A stretch of DNA of 64,000 nucleotides from Acorus gramineus (Eukaryota > Streptophyta > Magnoliopsida > Acorales > Acoraceae): assembly GCA_030737835.1 (NCBI GenBank), contig CM060847.1, positions 12,600,704 to 12,664,703 on the forward strand, written 5' to 3'. This document shows positions 34,301-47,400 of the stretch, one piece after another. Every line of letters begins with the position of its first letter. Position 1 is the stretch's first letter. Under the pieces are notes generated by a model. That model saw only the letters and a list, made by a program, of their open reading frames with translations, had not been told where the DNA came from and did not search any database. A program made the position numbers and the translations under genes.

Positions 34301-36746
34301 ATCTTTCGACAAAGTTTCAACTTAATATAACTTAAACTATTCTAATATTCGTCACCGACAATTTGTAAATATTGATGGCCGACAAGTTGGAAGGTTGGGA
34401 GGCGTGGCGATCAGGTGGGATCCCTCCTCCACCCACCTATCGACGGTTGGATGGTCCCCACCACCCCTCTCCATTTATTGGACGGCCCAGATTTTTTTTA
34501 TCTGTCGTACAAAAGTCCTTTTTTTAATTCTTGGTGATAAATTGGAATAATGTTTTTGATTACCGTTTGATATTTGTAACATCTTTAATTACAAGGGTCT
34601 GATTAGATTACATTTACATACAGGAAAACAGACCACCACCACCACCACTAGAGAGATTGGATCATTATGGGTTTATAAGAGTAAGCTCCAATCGAGCTTC
34701 AAAAACAATATTCGAATATGGTTTTTGATGTTCCCACTCCGATATAGTTTCAAAATGAAGATTGCAAGTTTTTAAATGGATTTTGAGTTCCATGTTTAGA
34801 GATTTACTGTTTTGGTTTTCATATGTCACATTTTGTAATCCCACAAATGTCTTAGATCAACTTTTGATAAATGACAAATTCTTAATTTTCCATTTGCATC
34901 TAATAAAAATATGGAACCTTGAAAAATGTGTGTTAAATTTTTCACCAAAATATTTCATTTAAAGTTTAAAAGCATTGTTTAAAAAACCAAACCATTCAAC
35001 TATCAAGTTAATCAAATTTAGATTTAAAATTTCAAATTGTAATTTCTTTTAAAAAAAAATTATATGTAAATATAGAGTTCATATAATTTGGGTATTTACG
35101 TTAAAATTAAAACATAAATGTCAATAAACAATAAAGATAAAAATGACAAAGGGTAAAACAAAAATTCTAACAAATCAAAATAGTAATTTGAAGATCCATA
35201 CCAAAAAATTTAAAGATCCACCATTGGAGTTGATGGATCTTTAAAATAGCAAAATCTTCATATTGAAAACCCCATTGAAGTTCAGGAGCCTCCAAAAGTC
35301 CAAAATCTCGTATTCAAAATGAAGATCCTCATTGGAAATGCTCTGATAGAATTTGAATATAAGCCAATCAAAGCAATCCATAGAGAGGTTCGCAGACAAG
35401 ATAACTCTAATGCGAGTACCCACCAGATGCCCTTGTACCATATGCCATTGATGTAAGGGACAATGTGACACCTCTTTTAATGGGTATTATCTCATCAATC
35501 TACATTTGATGTGCGCATATTAATGATCTTGCAATTTAGTGGTGAGAAAGAAATGTGTAGGTGTTTTTCTTACTCTCTCATGGCACATTGAGAAGCACGT
35601 ATGTTTCTCTCTGCATTTTCTTTATTTTGGAGAAATTATTCTTGTTTGTATATTCAATTTGGAGAGATATTATCCATATTATTACATTCAAATAATAGGA
35701 AAATTTTTATATGGATCAATACATATTAATAGGAATCCATATGGTTGAATGATACATGTTCACCGAAAAATTTTAATATTAAACAAGATTCACTAGATAA
35801 ATTTATGCTTCATGACATGGTCACGATGCATAAACTTGATGCATTAAAAACTGAACAAATTTATTTAACTGGAAAATGATCAGATCATAAGTGATTAGCT
35901 CAATTGTATAAACCGTATGTATAAAGTAATAAAAGGGAAAAAATAAGAAAAGAAAAGCCTAAAAAATATTCATGCAATAAATATGGAATATTTGGATACT
36001 AAAATTTTACAAGGCAAGTAATAATTAAGGATCCATTAATTGTAATGTCAAGTTCTTAAATTGTTTTGCACATTTATGATATGAGATCATGTATCTCATT
36101 CTTTGCATTAATTATGTAGTCATATATTTGATTTGATAATGTGATATCTTCATTTTTTGCATTTATTTGATACTGATTTGATCTAATGATTGGAATAAAT
36201 TTGTAAGGATATTTTTAAGTTTTTCTAAATTCGGTTATGAATTCCAAATGGGATTTTAAGTTTTGATTTAATTTATGTAAATAATTTTGAATTTCTCAAA
36301 GATTTGATTGAAGCTTGTTTTTTTTTTAATATTTATTTTTAACACAGAGAGGGTCCATAGTGAGAAAGTGGCCATGTTCACGTTCTTGTTCATTGGGGGA
36401 ATAAAATATCACTTGATTATTATATGTCTTTCTTTTCTATGAAAAACTTTTCATATGGTCCCCTTATTTTATGGAATACAAGTGTATGGTATTTCTTCTT
36501 CTTAGTCTTCTTTTCTTTATCCTCTCTTCTTTTAAATGGATGGGTGTGTTGAGTGTGTTTGCATTGTTGCTGTGTTGCATGCCTATAAATATACTTTCCA
36601 ACCCTAATATAAGACAACAACATTATATCATGCCACTTTAACCACGCATTAGTATTCTATATATGATATGATGTGATGTTATATAATTGTTATGAGCTTT
36701 TTTTTTTTTTTTTTGAGATGTCCTTTGATGTGATAATTAATTAAAA
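34301..36746. other. Gene-poor AT-rich region
   Basis: No gene is supported. About 34677-35345 may be a decayed MITE: its ends AGAGTAAGCTCCAATCG and (reverse complement) AGAGCATTTCCAATG resemble the GAGCATCTCTAATG family. The rest has no structure I can name. Confidence 0.4.
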
Positions 36747-36755
36747 ATTAATATT

Positions 36756-37536
36756 GGAGTTCTTTATTACCACCCTTTCAAGAATTCAACCCACCTTAAA
36801 AAAAATTAAAAGTTTTCATTTTTTTGGTTTGATATGAACCCACCCCTTCTCCCCTCCGTCCACAACGTCCTCCGCGACCACCCCTCCATGGACTCCGACA
36901 ATGTTCGCCGATTCAGCGTCCGCGCCCGTCCCATTCTCCCCGAGCAAGTCCTCTATCCTCGCAAAGTCTACTTCCTCGTCGAGCTCCCGAGTCCCCCCGC
37001 CGCCAACCGCAACCCAAGGCGCGCGGTCTCCGATCTCTCCCCAACACGACCACCGCCAAGGAGAGGCTGGAGGGGCTCATGCTCGCCAAGCGCTCCATCT
37101 CCGACCTGTCATTCGACGCCACCTCCGCCATGAGGGTCACCTTCGAAAAGCCGGTGGAGAAGACACTGGTGGCGTTGGGGTCCGGCTGAAGGTGAGGCTG
37201 CCCAAGGCGAGTCACCTCCGCCGCCCTCACCTCCTCCTGCAACCCCCTCGCCACCCTCTGCAGCCCCTCTTCGCATTGGCGTCAACCCTCGCGAGCCTCA
37301 TTTGACTGATCTAGATCTCCTCGTCTTGGCAGCGGCGGATGCGGCTTCTCCTCCAGCATCTCGTCCCTCCACCAGCAGGAGGTGCCGCAGCTCACATCGT
37401 TGCAGAGCTTCCTGTAGAAGAGGCCGGAGAAGGGGTTAGGGGTGGGTTCGTTTTTTTAAAAAAATATATAAAATTTTTAATTTTTTTAGGGGTGGGTTGA
37501 ATACTTCAAGATTGAAAGGGTGGTAATAAAGGTCCC
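36756..37536 (+). mobile_element. Pack-MULE-like element, 781 bp
   Basis: Flanked by a perfect 9-base target duplication ATTAATATT (36747-36755 and 37537-37545). Ends are inverted repeats: GGAGTTCTTTATTACCACCC versus (reverse complement) GGGACCTTTATTACCACCC, continuing through CTTTCAA and ATTCAACCCACC. Nine-base duplications and long GG-starting TIRs are typical of Mutator-like elements. There is no transposase. The GC-rich interior is a host gene fragment (see 36834). The terminal flank is itself repeated once at 37531-37596 (GGTCCCATTAATATTTGAG). Confidence 0.78.
36834..37188 (+). pseudogene. Captured fragment of a PADRE (DUF4228) domain gene
   Basis: The first frame reads a start-like peptide with SMDSDNVRRFSVRARPILP and YPRKVYFLVELPSPP. 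The continuation moves to another frame, TTTAKERLEGLMLAKRSISD then LSFDATSAMRVTFEKPVEKT, and stops near 37188. This is the layout of PADRE/DUF4228 proteins such as the plastid-movement PMI2 type (a ...LYF-VE-P core, then a '(S/T)AKERLE-LML-RRS-SDLS' box). At least one frameshift near 37035 separates the halves, and the whole lies inside the TIR element. It is a captured, broken copy of a gene elsewhere, not a working gene. Family call from memory of the motif, moderate certainty. Confidence 0.6.
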
Positions 37537-37545
37537 ATTAATATT

Positions 37546-40500
37546 TGAGTTTGATTAATGAGGAGGTCCCATTAATATTTGAGTTTGATTAATGACGAAT
37601 GGGGATGGGATGTTACAGTCATTCATCCAAGTGGTCGACCATCGAGTTTTTCATGATGTGACAATTTGTATGAAAAATATGTGGAGTATGGTTTTAAATT
37701 TTAATAAAGATTGGGAGGGTCCTGTACTTGGGGGGATTGTTAATCTAGGAGTAGTTTTTGATAAATCTCTCCTCTACCATGTTTTTGTATATTTTGTTTT
37801 GAGCATGTCATCTTTTATTAATAATATTGAAGCCCGTGTCTACCATTTAAAAAAAAATATATATATTTGAGTTTAATTTATTACATTATAGAAAATTGGT
37901 CTTTTCTTTAGAATTAAAAAGGTGCTCAATCACATGGTTGTAGGACACTAGGACCCATTTTTGTCAATCTAGCTTAATTATGCTCACTACCTAACGTATC
38001 ATATTTTGAATTCTGAAACCAAGGCTTGCCTATAATGTCACACTTATAACATTGATCATTGATGTAACAACCAATGAAGACAACCCCTAACAATTTAAAT
38101 TTTGGATATTCATTGATTCCAACTCGTTGTTATTAGTATCCTTTTGTGTTACACACGAGGCTAAGCAAATACACACACACACAAATGCATACATGCATGA
38201 GTCCAAAAATGTGTATATATAGGATGTATTCCCATGCATGGTGATGAAAGTTGATTCAGTTTTAGGCCCTTTTTAGAAATGGATTTGGACAACTTTTAGA
38301 TTTACAGGAAACTTTTTTTCCTAAGTCCATTTTCAAATAGAAAAACTAAGATTAAAAATTGCAGATGGATTTATGTGAAAAAGTGCATATAACCTAAGTT
38401 TTGCAGAAGCTGTAGAGAAACAACTTCCTGTAAAATCAATTTTACACCCAGCTTTTGCCTATTTATAACAGATTTCATTTTTTTATTTATTTTCTAGATG
38501 TGATTTATATGTGAATTAAATTTACATGCAACATCCAAATGGACTAAATTTTATGCATTTACAATAAATATAAACACTATATATCCTCACCCTAATAACA
38601 AAGAAACTATTTAAAAAGAAATTCTCCAAAGTTATGTTGAATAACAATTATGAATTATGGGATCCTTGAATAATATTGGGTCCATGAGATGGAACTATTT
38701 TGCATGCATATTAATACAATGCATGAGAGGACCAATGTTCAAAGTGGATGCTACAGTGGTATTACAAATGTCAAATGTGCTTCTAGACAAGCCCCCCTAA
38801 ACACCTTTATTAGGGTTAACATAACTCCATTAAATCCTAAATTTCCTTTGAAGAGTAGCTAGAACAAACCCTTGCCTTTAAGCCTTTCTTTTTTCCCTTG
38901 TATTACTTTTCCTATCCTCTTTTATCACAAGCCATGTTCATTGTCACTTTGCTGTCCTACATGAATTAAAAGCAGTGGGGATGCCCTTAACAGAAAGAGA
39001 AACATGTCTTTAAAGATAACTTAAGGGGGAGTGTTGGGAAAAGCAAGCAATTACATTAAATGGGGATAATGCCTTAGATACCATAGCTTGAAAATTATAT
39101 TTTATTTATTTTTCATGGAGGAAGCTTGGTTAATTGATAAACTCCTAATGCATAAAATCACTCACAAATCCTATATGAGCTTTCAAATTAATCTCCATGG
39201 AGATCACCATCTCAAATATATATATAGGTGTATATATATACACATACACACATATAACAACAACAACAACAATAATATAGAGCCTTTTGCATGCATTTGT
39301 TATTGATAACACATGGCCTTACCACCATGTGAATAAAAAGGATTGTTCAATGGTTCCTCGAGTGTGCAATGGGAAATACTATCAATGTCCGTGCTATGTC
39401 TAGCTTGTTTGTACATATTGATGATCCCCTCATGAAGTCCAACTTTCCCTCTTCTTTTTTCATAATAATTTACTTTGACAATTTGTTTTTAAGGTACAGT
39501 TTCCATTAAAGCTGCTTCAAATATTTTAGATTTCAATAAAAAAATTTTTTGTTAAAATCTTCTCAAAGCTTGTTTAGAATCAATCAAATCCTTTCTTAAA
39601 TTTAGTTTCCAATAATGGCTCAAAATAAATATGTATATTATATACTTTTACCCTTACTTGGATATTTGAAGAATGTGTGTTCTAATTTTACCACAGAGAT
39701 TCCTTGTGACAACCTTTTATTGGCTGCTATGTAGGGTTGAGAGTCTCTATTTTTTTTTTCTTTTGAGATAAAGTATTGAGAGTATTAAAAAAATGAATAT
39801 AATTTTTGATAGACTCTTATTAGTGACTATTAAAAAAGTGAACATGTTTGATTACCCTGCTTACGTGGTTATGTGTTCTATTGTTAGTGGTCAACAAACG
39901 GAGGATCTCTAACCACAGAGGATCCGAACTCAAAAGAGTGTGTGTGTGTGTGTTTTTTTTAAATCAATCATACACATCCATCCAAAGTATCCCCCCATTA
40001 AAGTGATTACCATATCCTGCCGAGGTGGAAACCTTATAATATAGGATAATGCTTGTTGAACTTCTTATTCTTACATCATATACCATGTGAATTTATCATG
40101 TCGTCTTAGCCTTTCTATTACTTACTTAAGTGACTCAATTTTTATTTTTGTTTTTTTACTCTTATAAATTTAATAATTACTCATTTCTTATTTATTCAAA
40201 ATTTCAATTTTCAAATAAAATTTTGATAAATCATAAACATATTTTAAGATTTCAAATCACATTTCAGTAAATCACATAAATATATTAAATATTTTAATGA
40301 TTCAAAATTAAAGATTTGTTATATTATTTTTATCATAAAATTAAAACTAATTGCGTGACATTAAAACTAGAATATCTGTAAAAAAAAAAAAAAAAATTAA
40401 AAACATGGGGACACTTAAAAAAAGAAAAAATTGATTACAGTTACCACATTTGTCACTTCCCTTCCTTCCACCATTTCCAAAAATAAGAACACTAGTCCCT
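37546..40500. other. Gene-poor AT-rich region
   Basis: Nothing coding recognised. Simple repeats include ACACAC near 38170, (TA)n near 39215-39240, (AAC)n near 39256-39272 and (TG)n near 39941-39953. 38260-38470 has an inverted pair around AAACTTTTTTTCCTAAGTCC and AACAACTTCCTGTAAA that may be an old MITE. Confidence 0.4.
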
Positions 40501-40507
40501 CTCTCCC

Positions 40508-40515
40508 TATATATA
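40508..40515 (+). promoter_or_regulatory. TATA box of the acidic membrane protein gene
   Basis: TATATATA 59 bases upstream of the ATG, followed by a (CT)n leader (40547-40569) of the kind common in plant core promoters. Confidence 0.55.
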
Positions 40516-40573
40516 CTCTCCATACATATAAACAACCCATTGAAGTCTCTCTCTCTCTCTCTCTCTCTCATTC

Positions 40574-41167
40574 ATGGCGAACCCACTCGTCTCCATCTCC
40601 GTCGCCTCCACCACTCTCACCCTCCTCTACCTCCCCAACCTCCTCCTCTGCTTCATCACCTCCCCCGTCCTCCTCTCCACATCCCTCCTCCTCGCGATCC
40701 TCCTCCACTTCGGCTCGACCCAATCCCCCAAACCCCAACAAACCGACCCAGAACCCCAAATCCCCAAATGGGTTGATCCCGTTCTCGATCCCCAACCGGT
40801 TTTCGATCCAAAGAAGCCACCTTTTTCAGAGGTCTTCGTCGAGTGGAGCCGGAGAGGGCCTTTGGAGGTCATATACGAGGAATACGAGGGTGAAGAGGAG
40901 GACATGGAGGACGACGACGAGGAGGAGCCGGAGATTGAGAGGGAGATGTACAGGAGGAGATTTGGGTTCGAATCGCTGGAGCTCTGTTTTCCGGACACTG
41001 ATACAGGGAGCTCTTCGGATGGGGATTTTCCGGTGATGGACGGCTGGGAATCGCCGAGGGATCTGTGTTTCAGATGGGAAGACGACAAAGATGGGCTCAT
41101 TGAGATCCCTCTGGAGACATTTGAGGAAGACAATCTGATTGAGATTGATATAGCTAAGCAAAGATGA
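40574..41167 (+). CDS. Membrane-anchored acidic protein, plant-specific, unknown function
   Basis: Single exon of 197 residues starting MANPLVSISVASTTLT. Residues 5-50 are hydrophobic and give one or two membrane segments (TLLYLPNLLLCFITSPVLLS, TSLLLAILLHFGS). The rest is soluble: a proline-rich linker, then FSEVFVEWSRRGPLEVIYEE, a strongly acidic run (EGEEEDMEDDDEEEPEIERE), a GFESLELCFPDTDTGSSSD box and a DGLIEIPLETFEEDNLIEID C-terminus. I recognise this as the layout of a small plant family annotated only as transmembrane proteins, but cannot assign a function. The start is supported by a nearby TATA box and (CT)n leader. No intron or damage seen. Confidence 0.75.
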   Translation: MANPLVSISVASTTLTLLYLPNLLLCFITSPVLLSTSLLLAILLHFGSTQSPKPQQTDPEPQIPKWVDPVLDPQPVFDPKKPPFSEVFVEWSRRGPLEVIYEEYEGEEEDMEDDDEEEPEIEREMYRRRFGFESLELCFPDTDTGSSSDGDFPVMDGWESPRDLCFRWEDDKDGLIEIPLETFEEDNLIEIDIAKQR

Positions 41168-42154
41168 GTTTTTTTTGGGGGGGTTTATTTTTTTACAGGC
41201 TTTGATTGGGATTTTTAATTGGAGGATTAGTTAAAGATTTTTGTTTTTATATTTAAACAACGGGTTGTTGGGAGTTGGGTTTGGTTATGCCATTAAAGTT
41301 AGGTTTTTTTTAATAAATAAAAGTTCGGGTTTTTTAATTTTTTGTGTGAATATTAATGTTCATGCACATAAGTTGTTTTTGTTTCCGAGGTTCATTAAGA
41401 TATAAAGATTTGATTGGAGAAAACATTATGACTGATTTTTTTGTGTGTTTATGGATCTGATTGAGGAGATTGTCTCTTGTATTGTCTTTTTCTCTTTTAA
41501 TCTTATTTTTTTATATTAAAAACAAATAATTTAAGAATAGAGTAAGATATGATATGAATGTTATGAAAATGAACGAACGAAATGAACTTACCCCCAAAAT
41601 TTTCTAATTTTTTAGTTGCCCTTATAATTTCTCTGACTTTTTTTTTCCTAAATCGAATGGAATAGTTTTTTAAAATGGCTATGAAATTATTGCAACTAAT
41701 TAATTTTAATGGATTTAACATTCCCTAATCATGTCACTAAAATTCATTTTTAAAATATTAAATTTTATTTTTGATGGATTATGGATTTTTCATTTTTTAG
41801 AACTTAGGTGGTCTCATTAGGGGCAACCAATTACGTTTAATTAGATCATTTATGCTTCATTTAATAAAATATTTTGTTTTAAATTTTATCTTTAAATTCT
41901 CGTAAACCAATTCATGTGTCTAAATTATAAAATTCCTAATTCTATACACATCATCATGAACCAAATCAAACTTATAATTTACAATTTCGTTCTAATAATT
42001 TAACTTTTGGGGATGTGGGGATCCGGGGTCAAGGGACAATATTTGGGGTGACATTATATAAAAAAATAAAGAGTAGTTTTTTATTTGTTTGTATTTTTAA
42101 TTATTAAATTAATAGTCGATATGTTTCTTGTATTATTTTGTCTGATTTTTAAAC

Positions 42155-42440
42155 ATTGTTGTGTAAATCCATAGCCATCTAAAAAAGGGCCCAATTCACA
42201 AAAGTTATTTCCTTTTAGATTTTCTTTCTAAAGAAAAAGAATAACGAAATTTTATCTACATGGAATAAAGATATCTTCAACTTTTAGCATCTCATCTTAA
42301 AAAAAATTAAAAAAATTGTAGCATCTCTGTCCAAATTGATGTAATGGCAAAGCTTAAAAAGGTAGTTTTGGGACCTTCAAAAAAGTAAATGTGTTGATAC
42401 TTTAGATGCAGTGGCTTCTGTGAGAAAAGGGTCAACTGAA
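42155..42440 (+). repeat. Dispersed repeat, copy C
   Basis: Carries TGTAAATCCATAGCC, TTCTTTCTAAAG, ATGGAATAAAGATATCTTC and CAAATTGATGTAATGGCAAA in the same relation as copies A and B (9955 and 10300), more than 30 kb away. It continues into a TTGATACTTTAGATGCAGTG stretch also present at 11510 (ATACTTTGGATGGAGTGG). Confidence 0.6.
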
Positions 42441-42649
42441 CTACTTTTTGACTATTAAACTCAATAGAAAAGTTTTACAAACATTGCTCATAAGTTCTTG
42501 TTAACATGCATTATTAAGGCCCTTTATTATTTTACCAGTAAAACAATTGAGTGGCTCTCATTAGACTTTTCAGCAAAATATCTAAATTCTTGCAAAAATG
42601 CCACGAGTAACTCCGTTGCTTCCTCGATTACAGTTCATTCTGTTTTTTT

Positions 42650-42890
42650 TTTATAAAAAAAAATCATACGTTCATTATTTGAAGTGCATACTATTATATG
42701 AAATGAAGTATATACTGAGATATATTAGTGTATTTTTTTTATAATGAAAAAATGAAAAAAAATAATTGAGTTATAGACTATGATAGTACCTTATACGTTA
42801 TGATAGTGTAGTATATACTACGTTATCATAGCGTATGGAGCTGCAAAACAGATTGCAAAATGAACTGAGTGTATAAACATTCTTCAATAA
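42650..42890 (+). repeat. Dispersed repeat (TGAAGTGCATACTATTA family)
   Basis: Shares TTTGAAGTGCAT, ATGAAATGAAGTATAT, GAAAAAATGAAAAAAA, TATGATAGTA and TATCATAGYGTA-style pieces in the same order with 57150-57340. An internal palindrome of TATGATAGTG/CATTATCATA motifs suggests a MITE, but the ends are not readable. Confidence 0.5.
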
Positions 42891-44865
42891 TACAGCTCAA
42901 AATAAGTCATTTATTTATCATAGTTTACCAAAATCACATGTTTTTAGTTAATTAAGTCTTGCTACTACTGTTGATATAGGATAAAATTTGACCAGCCAAA
43001 TAAAAAACAAAAATGACTTTCTCCTCTAGTTATAAAATTATGAAATTTATCTTGCTCATAATTCATCACATATTATGATTGGGGAAATTGGGATGCAAAA
43101 CTTCATCCAACGAGAAGGGACCACAATTAAGAAAGGGAAACTAATGTGAATATTTAGGTCCAACTTTTTGTTTTGATCAATTAAGAAACCACAAGCTTAA
43201 TAAAAAAAACCTATTTATTTGCACCAAATATAAAGCTCAATTAGACCATAAATTCATATATATTCACTTTGAGATGCTAATCGACTCTGCTAAAATCAAA
43301 GCTTTTTACATAGCATGATGAAGTGAACAGTGAAATGGTCACAGGATCCAATTAATATGTGGATTAAACACTGTCATCAAGACTGAAACCTCTGTGAGGG
43401 GACCACCGTTTTAACCTAGAATGTATCAATTTATAATGATAACAGTCCCCACAATAACAGTCTTTTGAGCCCTAACTACAGTGTTTTTGTACATTTTTCA
43501 ATATATGGGCCAGGTGTCATGATATGACACATGTTTTGGTTGATTATGTTTATTTGCTAAGTTTGAGCAAACAAAATTTGGTTTAAATGAAATTGGGGCA
43601 GGATGGTTTAGGATAAAATTAGGAATTCTTGTAAAGTAGATGGTTAGGCTGATCAGAAAGTTTGGGGAGCTCTACCAAATTGGTCACAAACTACTTGCTA
43701 CAAGCAATCCAGCTGTCTAAGTTCCTCATTTCATATAAAAACTTTTAACATAAGTAATTCCAGTTCTATATGCGTCGATAGATATATGCTCACGTTAACA
43801 AGTCATATGGTTCGAAAGAATTTTTTTACATTTTCTATAAATGCATTCATGCAATTCATTGGAGTATATGCTTCATTTTTTTTTATAAAAGCACGTACCT
43901 CATTAGATGATGTATACTATTTTTAAAAAATTCAAAACACATGTAGACTGGAATTGATGCTAAAAATGGGGCTGGATGTAACATTATTATTTAATTAATT
44001 CATTACATATACACATTCAAACAAATATGTATATATGGATAAGAGTAGAATGCTTAACAAATGTTAATAAGACTGTCCCTAATATTATCTTATAAATAGC
44101 CATAATCCTCAATAAGAACCACATCATTTATTATATTTAACAAACTCATATATACATATTTTGATTTTTTTTTAAGATGTATACTTCACCTAACAAGGTA
44201 CGGATCTCCATGCAAGATGAAACATATAATCCAAAATGAACTGTGCATAATCACTTCCGTAAAAATACAAAACATTTATATGATTCATCTACTTTGACTG
44301 CACATAGTATTAAAAATTAAAAAGACAGCCTGTTCTTTATTTTGCCCACTCAAGAATCAGAGCTTGTTGTATCTTCAAGGAGGAAGAGGCATGCAAAGAA
44401 GCATAATGTTGAAACTCAAATATATGGACAACAAATGAAAAATGCAGTAAACAACGGTTTAAGCCTAGGCTTATATTCTACACAGATCAAAGTAACCAGT
44501 TCTCAACATTTTAAGCAAAGGTGACCACCCTTGACACTGCATCACAGAGCCTACTAATATATATAACTTTTAAGCCATCATGTGGACCACCTCATTTCAA
44601 TTAGCTTTTATAGATGCTGTCAGCTGGCATGTTCTGAGATTGGCATTCAAAAGCCTCCATCACAACTACCAACAGCACAACCACCAAGACATCCAATTCA
44701 TGGGTTAGGTTAGAAGATGCTACTTTAACTTACAAATGATTGATGCAGAAACACTCGCTTTCCGTCTTCCTTTTCATTCCGTTGAAGCGTTGCCTTTGTA
44801 GATTTAGCGCTCCTATCTTCTTCAATCCGTGATCTGTTCATGTTGCAGCTCATTGAATGGGGCTT

Positions 44866-47400
44866 TCATGACCTTCCTAGAACTCCATAGTCCCATGCAA
44901 CCTGTAATGCAGCAGCCATGTTAAAAAGCCCAAGTAGAATTAGTGGGTGATCATTAAACAATCCTCCAAAATTTTCATACGGTATCACATTCAGATACAG
45001 GTGGGACAACTACAGACAAAACAGCTATCCTCTTGAAGAAGTTGCTTCCAGGAGAACAACTTTAATTTTGATCACCTTGGATTTGAAAAAAGAAATAATG
45101 TTTTGACAGTGCATCATATGAAATGAACTAAAGGATAACACGTTATGAAGAAATGGTGTCTAGTTTCAACATTTTATGTGAAAAAGAGACAAAGGCATGA
45201 CAATGTGGATTCAGGGATCAAAAATTAATACCATTGCATAACAAAATAAAATTTTACAATCGAATTGCATGGATTGAGTATTAATAATATTGTACTAATT
45301 GTTTGTGTATGCCTATGGACATATGTTGCTTTACATGCATGTTGTACAATGTGCTTACAACCAACAAGGTCCTATGACCTGGCAATATAGCACATGTAAA
45401 ATGAAAGGGGGCAAAAGATATTTATAAAGTGCATACAGAACTGTCTGCAGCTTCATCGTTTTCGTATTTTTCAGATTCATCACTTGATACCAAATCCACT
45501 TCTTCTGCAGTACTTCGAACTGCAACAGAAGCAAGTGCTGATGATGATCAGCACTGAATCCACTGTAAAGTAAGTATTTAAAGTATTTTTTTCCTAGTCT
45601 GTACCACAGGACACAATGTCCATGGGACAGCATAAAGAAATCAATCGATGCAATCCAAAAGCAAAAATTTCCGATATGATCAGATTTTTTTTTTAACAAA
45701 AAAGGAACAACATAGAAATGCCATTATATCAACACCGTTATATAAGATATAACTTGACTGGCAGATAGGGGGGCTATCAACCGTTATACTCTAATCCCGC
45801 ACAGTGCAAATTTAACCTTTTAGATAGGCAGACTTGCATGGTCCATGAAAAGTCGTTTGCTGCATATTGTCTGTACCTCTTCCCCTCTCTCCCAGAACTA
45901 ACTGTTTATTTATTTGGAAGCATCATGTGGAGACCCAAATACTTCAGAAGACCTTTTTTCTGCCTAAAATGTCAGATATAGAACTTGAGGGAATTGCATT
46001 TTGTCTTCTTCATCACCAAAGAGTCAAAATTTTCATATCAGATAGAAAAAATACCTGAAACATTCGACTAATCCTCTCACCTTAATGTACAAAGGCCATA
46101 CAGAGCCACTGAAGTTGTCCCCTGAAATCTAATAAGCTAAGACGAACACTTCACATTGTCATAAAAAGCATGAATATATTTCAGTGAACAAGTAGCTGAA
46201 ACTTAAGATTGTGAACTGAATGAACAGAGGTTCTCAGAGGTCATAGGAGGAATGAAAGGCACATCTACTTTATGTACACTATCTATGTGAAGATTTAAAA
46301 TAATTCTTAAGAAGGTTGTGGCTATGCGGCTATGCATATGCACCACAATGCAATGTAAAAGTGAACAAGCATATACAAGACTATGGTGGGAGATTTCAAG
46401 TTTGAGTCACATGGACAGCCCATCACCTTTTTTCTAATTGACCTATGAGAAACGCTTTGGGTGGGGAGGATTAACCCAACACATAAGCCAGAACACTGCA
46501 GCACATTGTGCTCAGTGAATCAACATATCGCAATATCTATGAAATTGGCCTGCCATAGAAGTGGGGAGGCTATTTTGTACATATTTCTGATCAGCAATTG
46601 AATAAATTTCATCAAATGCCTGAAGTACTTCATTTTTCTCCATATAACCAAGATGGCAATCCATTGGTACCAGCGCACTCGAAGTGTGTTTTCAGCATGC
46701 TCTCTAGAAAATCTCAGACAATGAACAAGAGAGAATAAACTTCATCTAGAAAAGTTACTTTTGAACTTCAGTAACATTGAATTATGAAGAGTAGTTACAT
46801 TATAAAGAAAATGACAATGTCTAACAAAAGGTGTATGTTTTCATTAGAAAAATATATAGATGCAGACATGATTTTTAACCCCTATGGCATCACTTCTCAA
46901 ACATTAAAACCCCCTCTAGAAAATAAAATAAAATAAAATAGCAATACCTTGTCCTCTATATAGTTTTGTCTCTCCTACAAAAGCAATTACATTTCATATG
47001 ATTATGATAATAGAATTTCATCTCCTCTTTAAAAATTAATAAAACCACACATCAATTTTTTTTAAAGAACTGTCAGAAGAAATCGAAGATGATAAAAGAA
47101 AAACCTGTGTTAAAAAAAAAATATGTTCCAAAGGAATGAAAGAACACTAACCGCTAGTATATTATCTGACAAAATCAACAATAGTTGATGGAAAACCCTA
47201 ATTTTTCATCAAAACAACATGAGACGCAACAAAACACGAGAAGTCGAATTGATCAAATCAAACAATTCGAGGGAGAGAGAGAGAGACCCTTCAAAATCCA
47301 AACCAAAGCGATCGAACCGGCGGCGCTGAAGGAAAGAAACGAGAGCAAGAAATGGAGGCGGGAACTCCTCTCCTCTCCCTGACTTCGGACAAATGACGAT
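44866..47400 (-). CDS. Probable multi-exon gene, product unknown
   Basis: Minus-strand reading shows short codon-like pieces bounded by splice consensus. The two best exons are 45437-45519 (acceptor TTGCAG|TT, reading RSTAEEVDLVSSDESEKYEN then DEAADSS, donor TCT|GTATGC) and 44866-44901 (acceptor ACAG|GTT, reading VAWDYGVLGRS and stop). They join in phase 0 as a C-terminus. Further candidates are 46055 or 46081-46121 (DNFSGSVWPLYIKVRG), about 46560-46700 (MDCHLGYMEKNEVLQAFDEI then YSIADQ) and a 27-base exon near 46950-46980 (ERQNYIEDK, GTAG...|GTATTG borders). A GC-rich 5' end lies at about 47200-47400, divergent from the gene at 47561. I cannot join all pieces in one frame and recognise no family, so this may also be a non-coding or broken gene. 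Confidence 0.38.

Larger units (their letters stand above)
41168..44865. other. Gene-poor AT-rich region with dispersed repeats
   Basis: No gene seen. 42155-42440 is copy C of the dispersed repeat found near the F-box genes. 42650-42890 belongs to another family with a copy at 57150-57340. A 60-codon frame at 44342 has no supporting context. Confidence 0.45.

Noticed and set aside
39001-39045. LTR retrotransposon start (TGTTGGGAAAAGC)
   Set aside because: TGTTGGG is a common LTR start, but no matching second LTR, primer binding site or polyprotein is present.
40431-41036. 201-codon Ser/Pro-rich frame overlapping the acidic membrane protein
   Set aside because: Shadow frame of the 40574 gene and its (CT)n leader.
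44342-44524. 60-codon frame with a basic RRKRHAKKH stretch
   Set aside because: No leader, splice or conservation cue; too short to support.
47185-47382. 65-codon plus-strand frame
   Set aside because: Opposite strand of the probable 5' end of the minus-strand gene; charged by GA-rich composition only.
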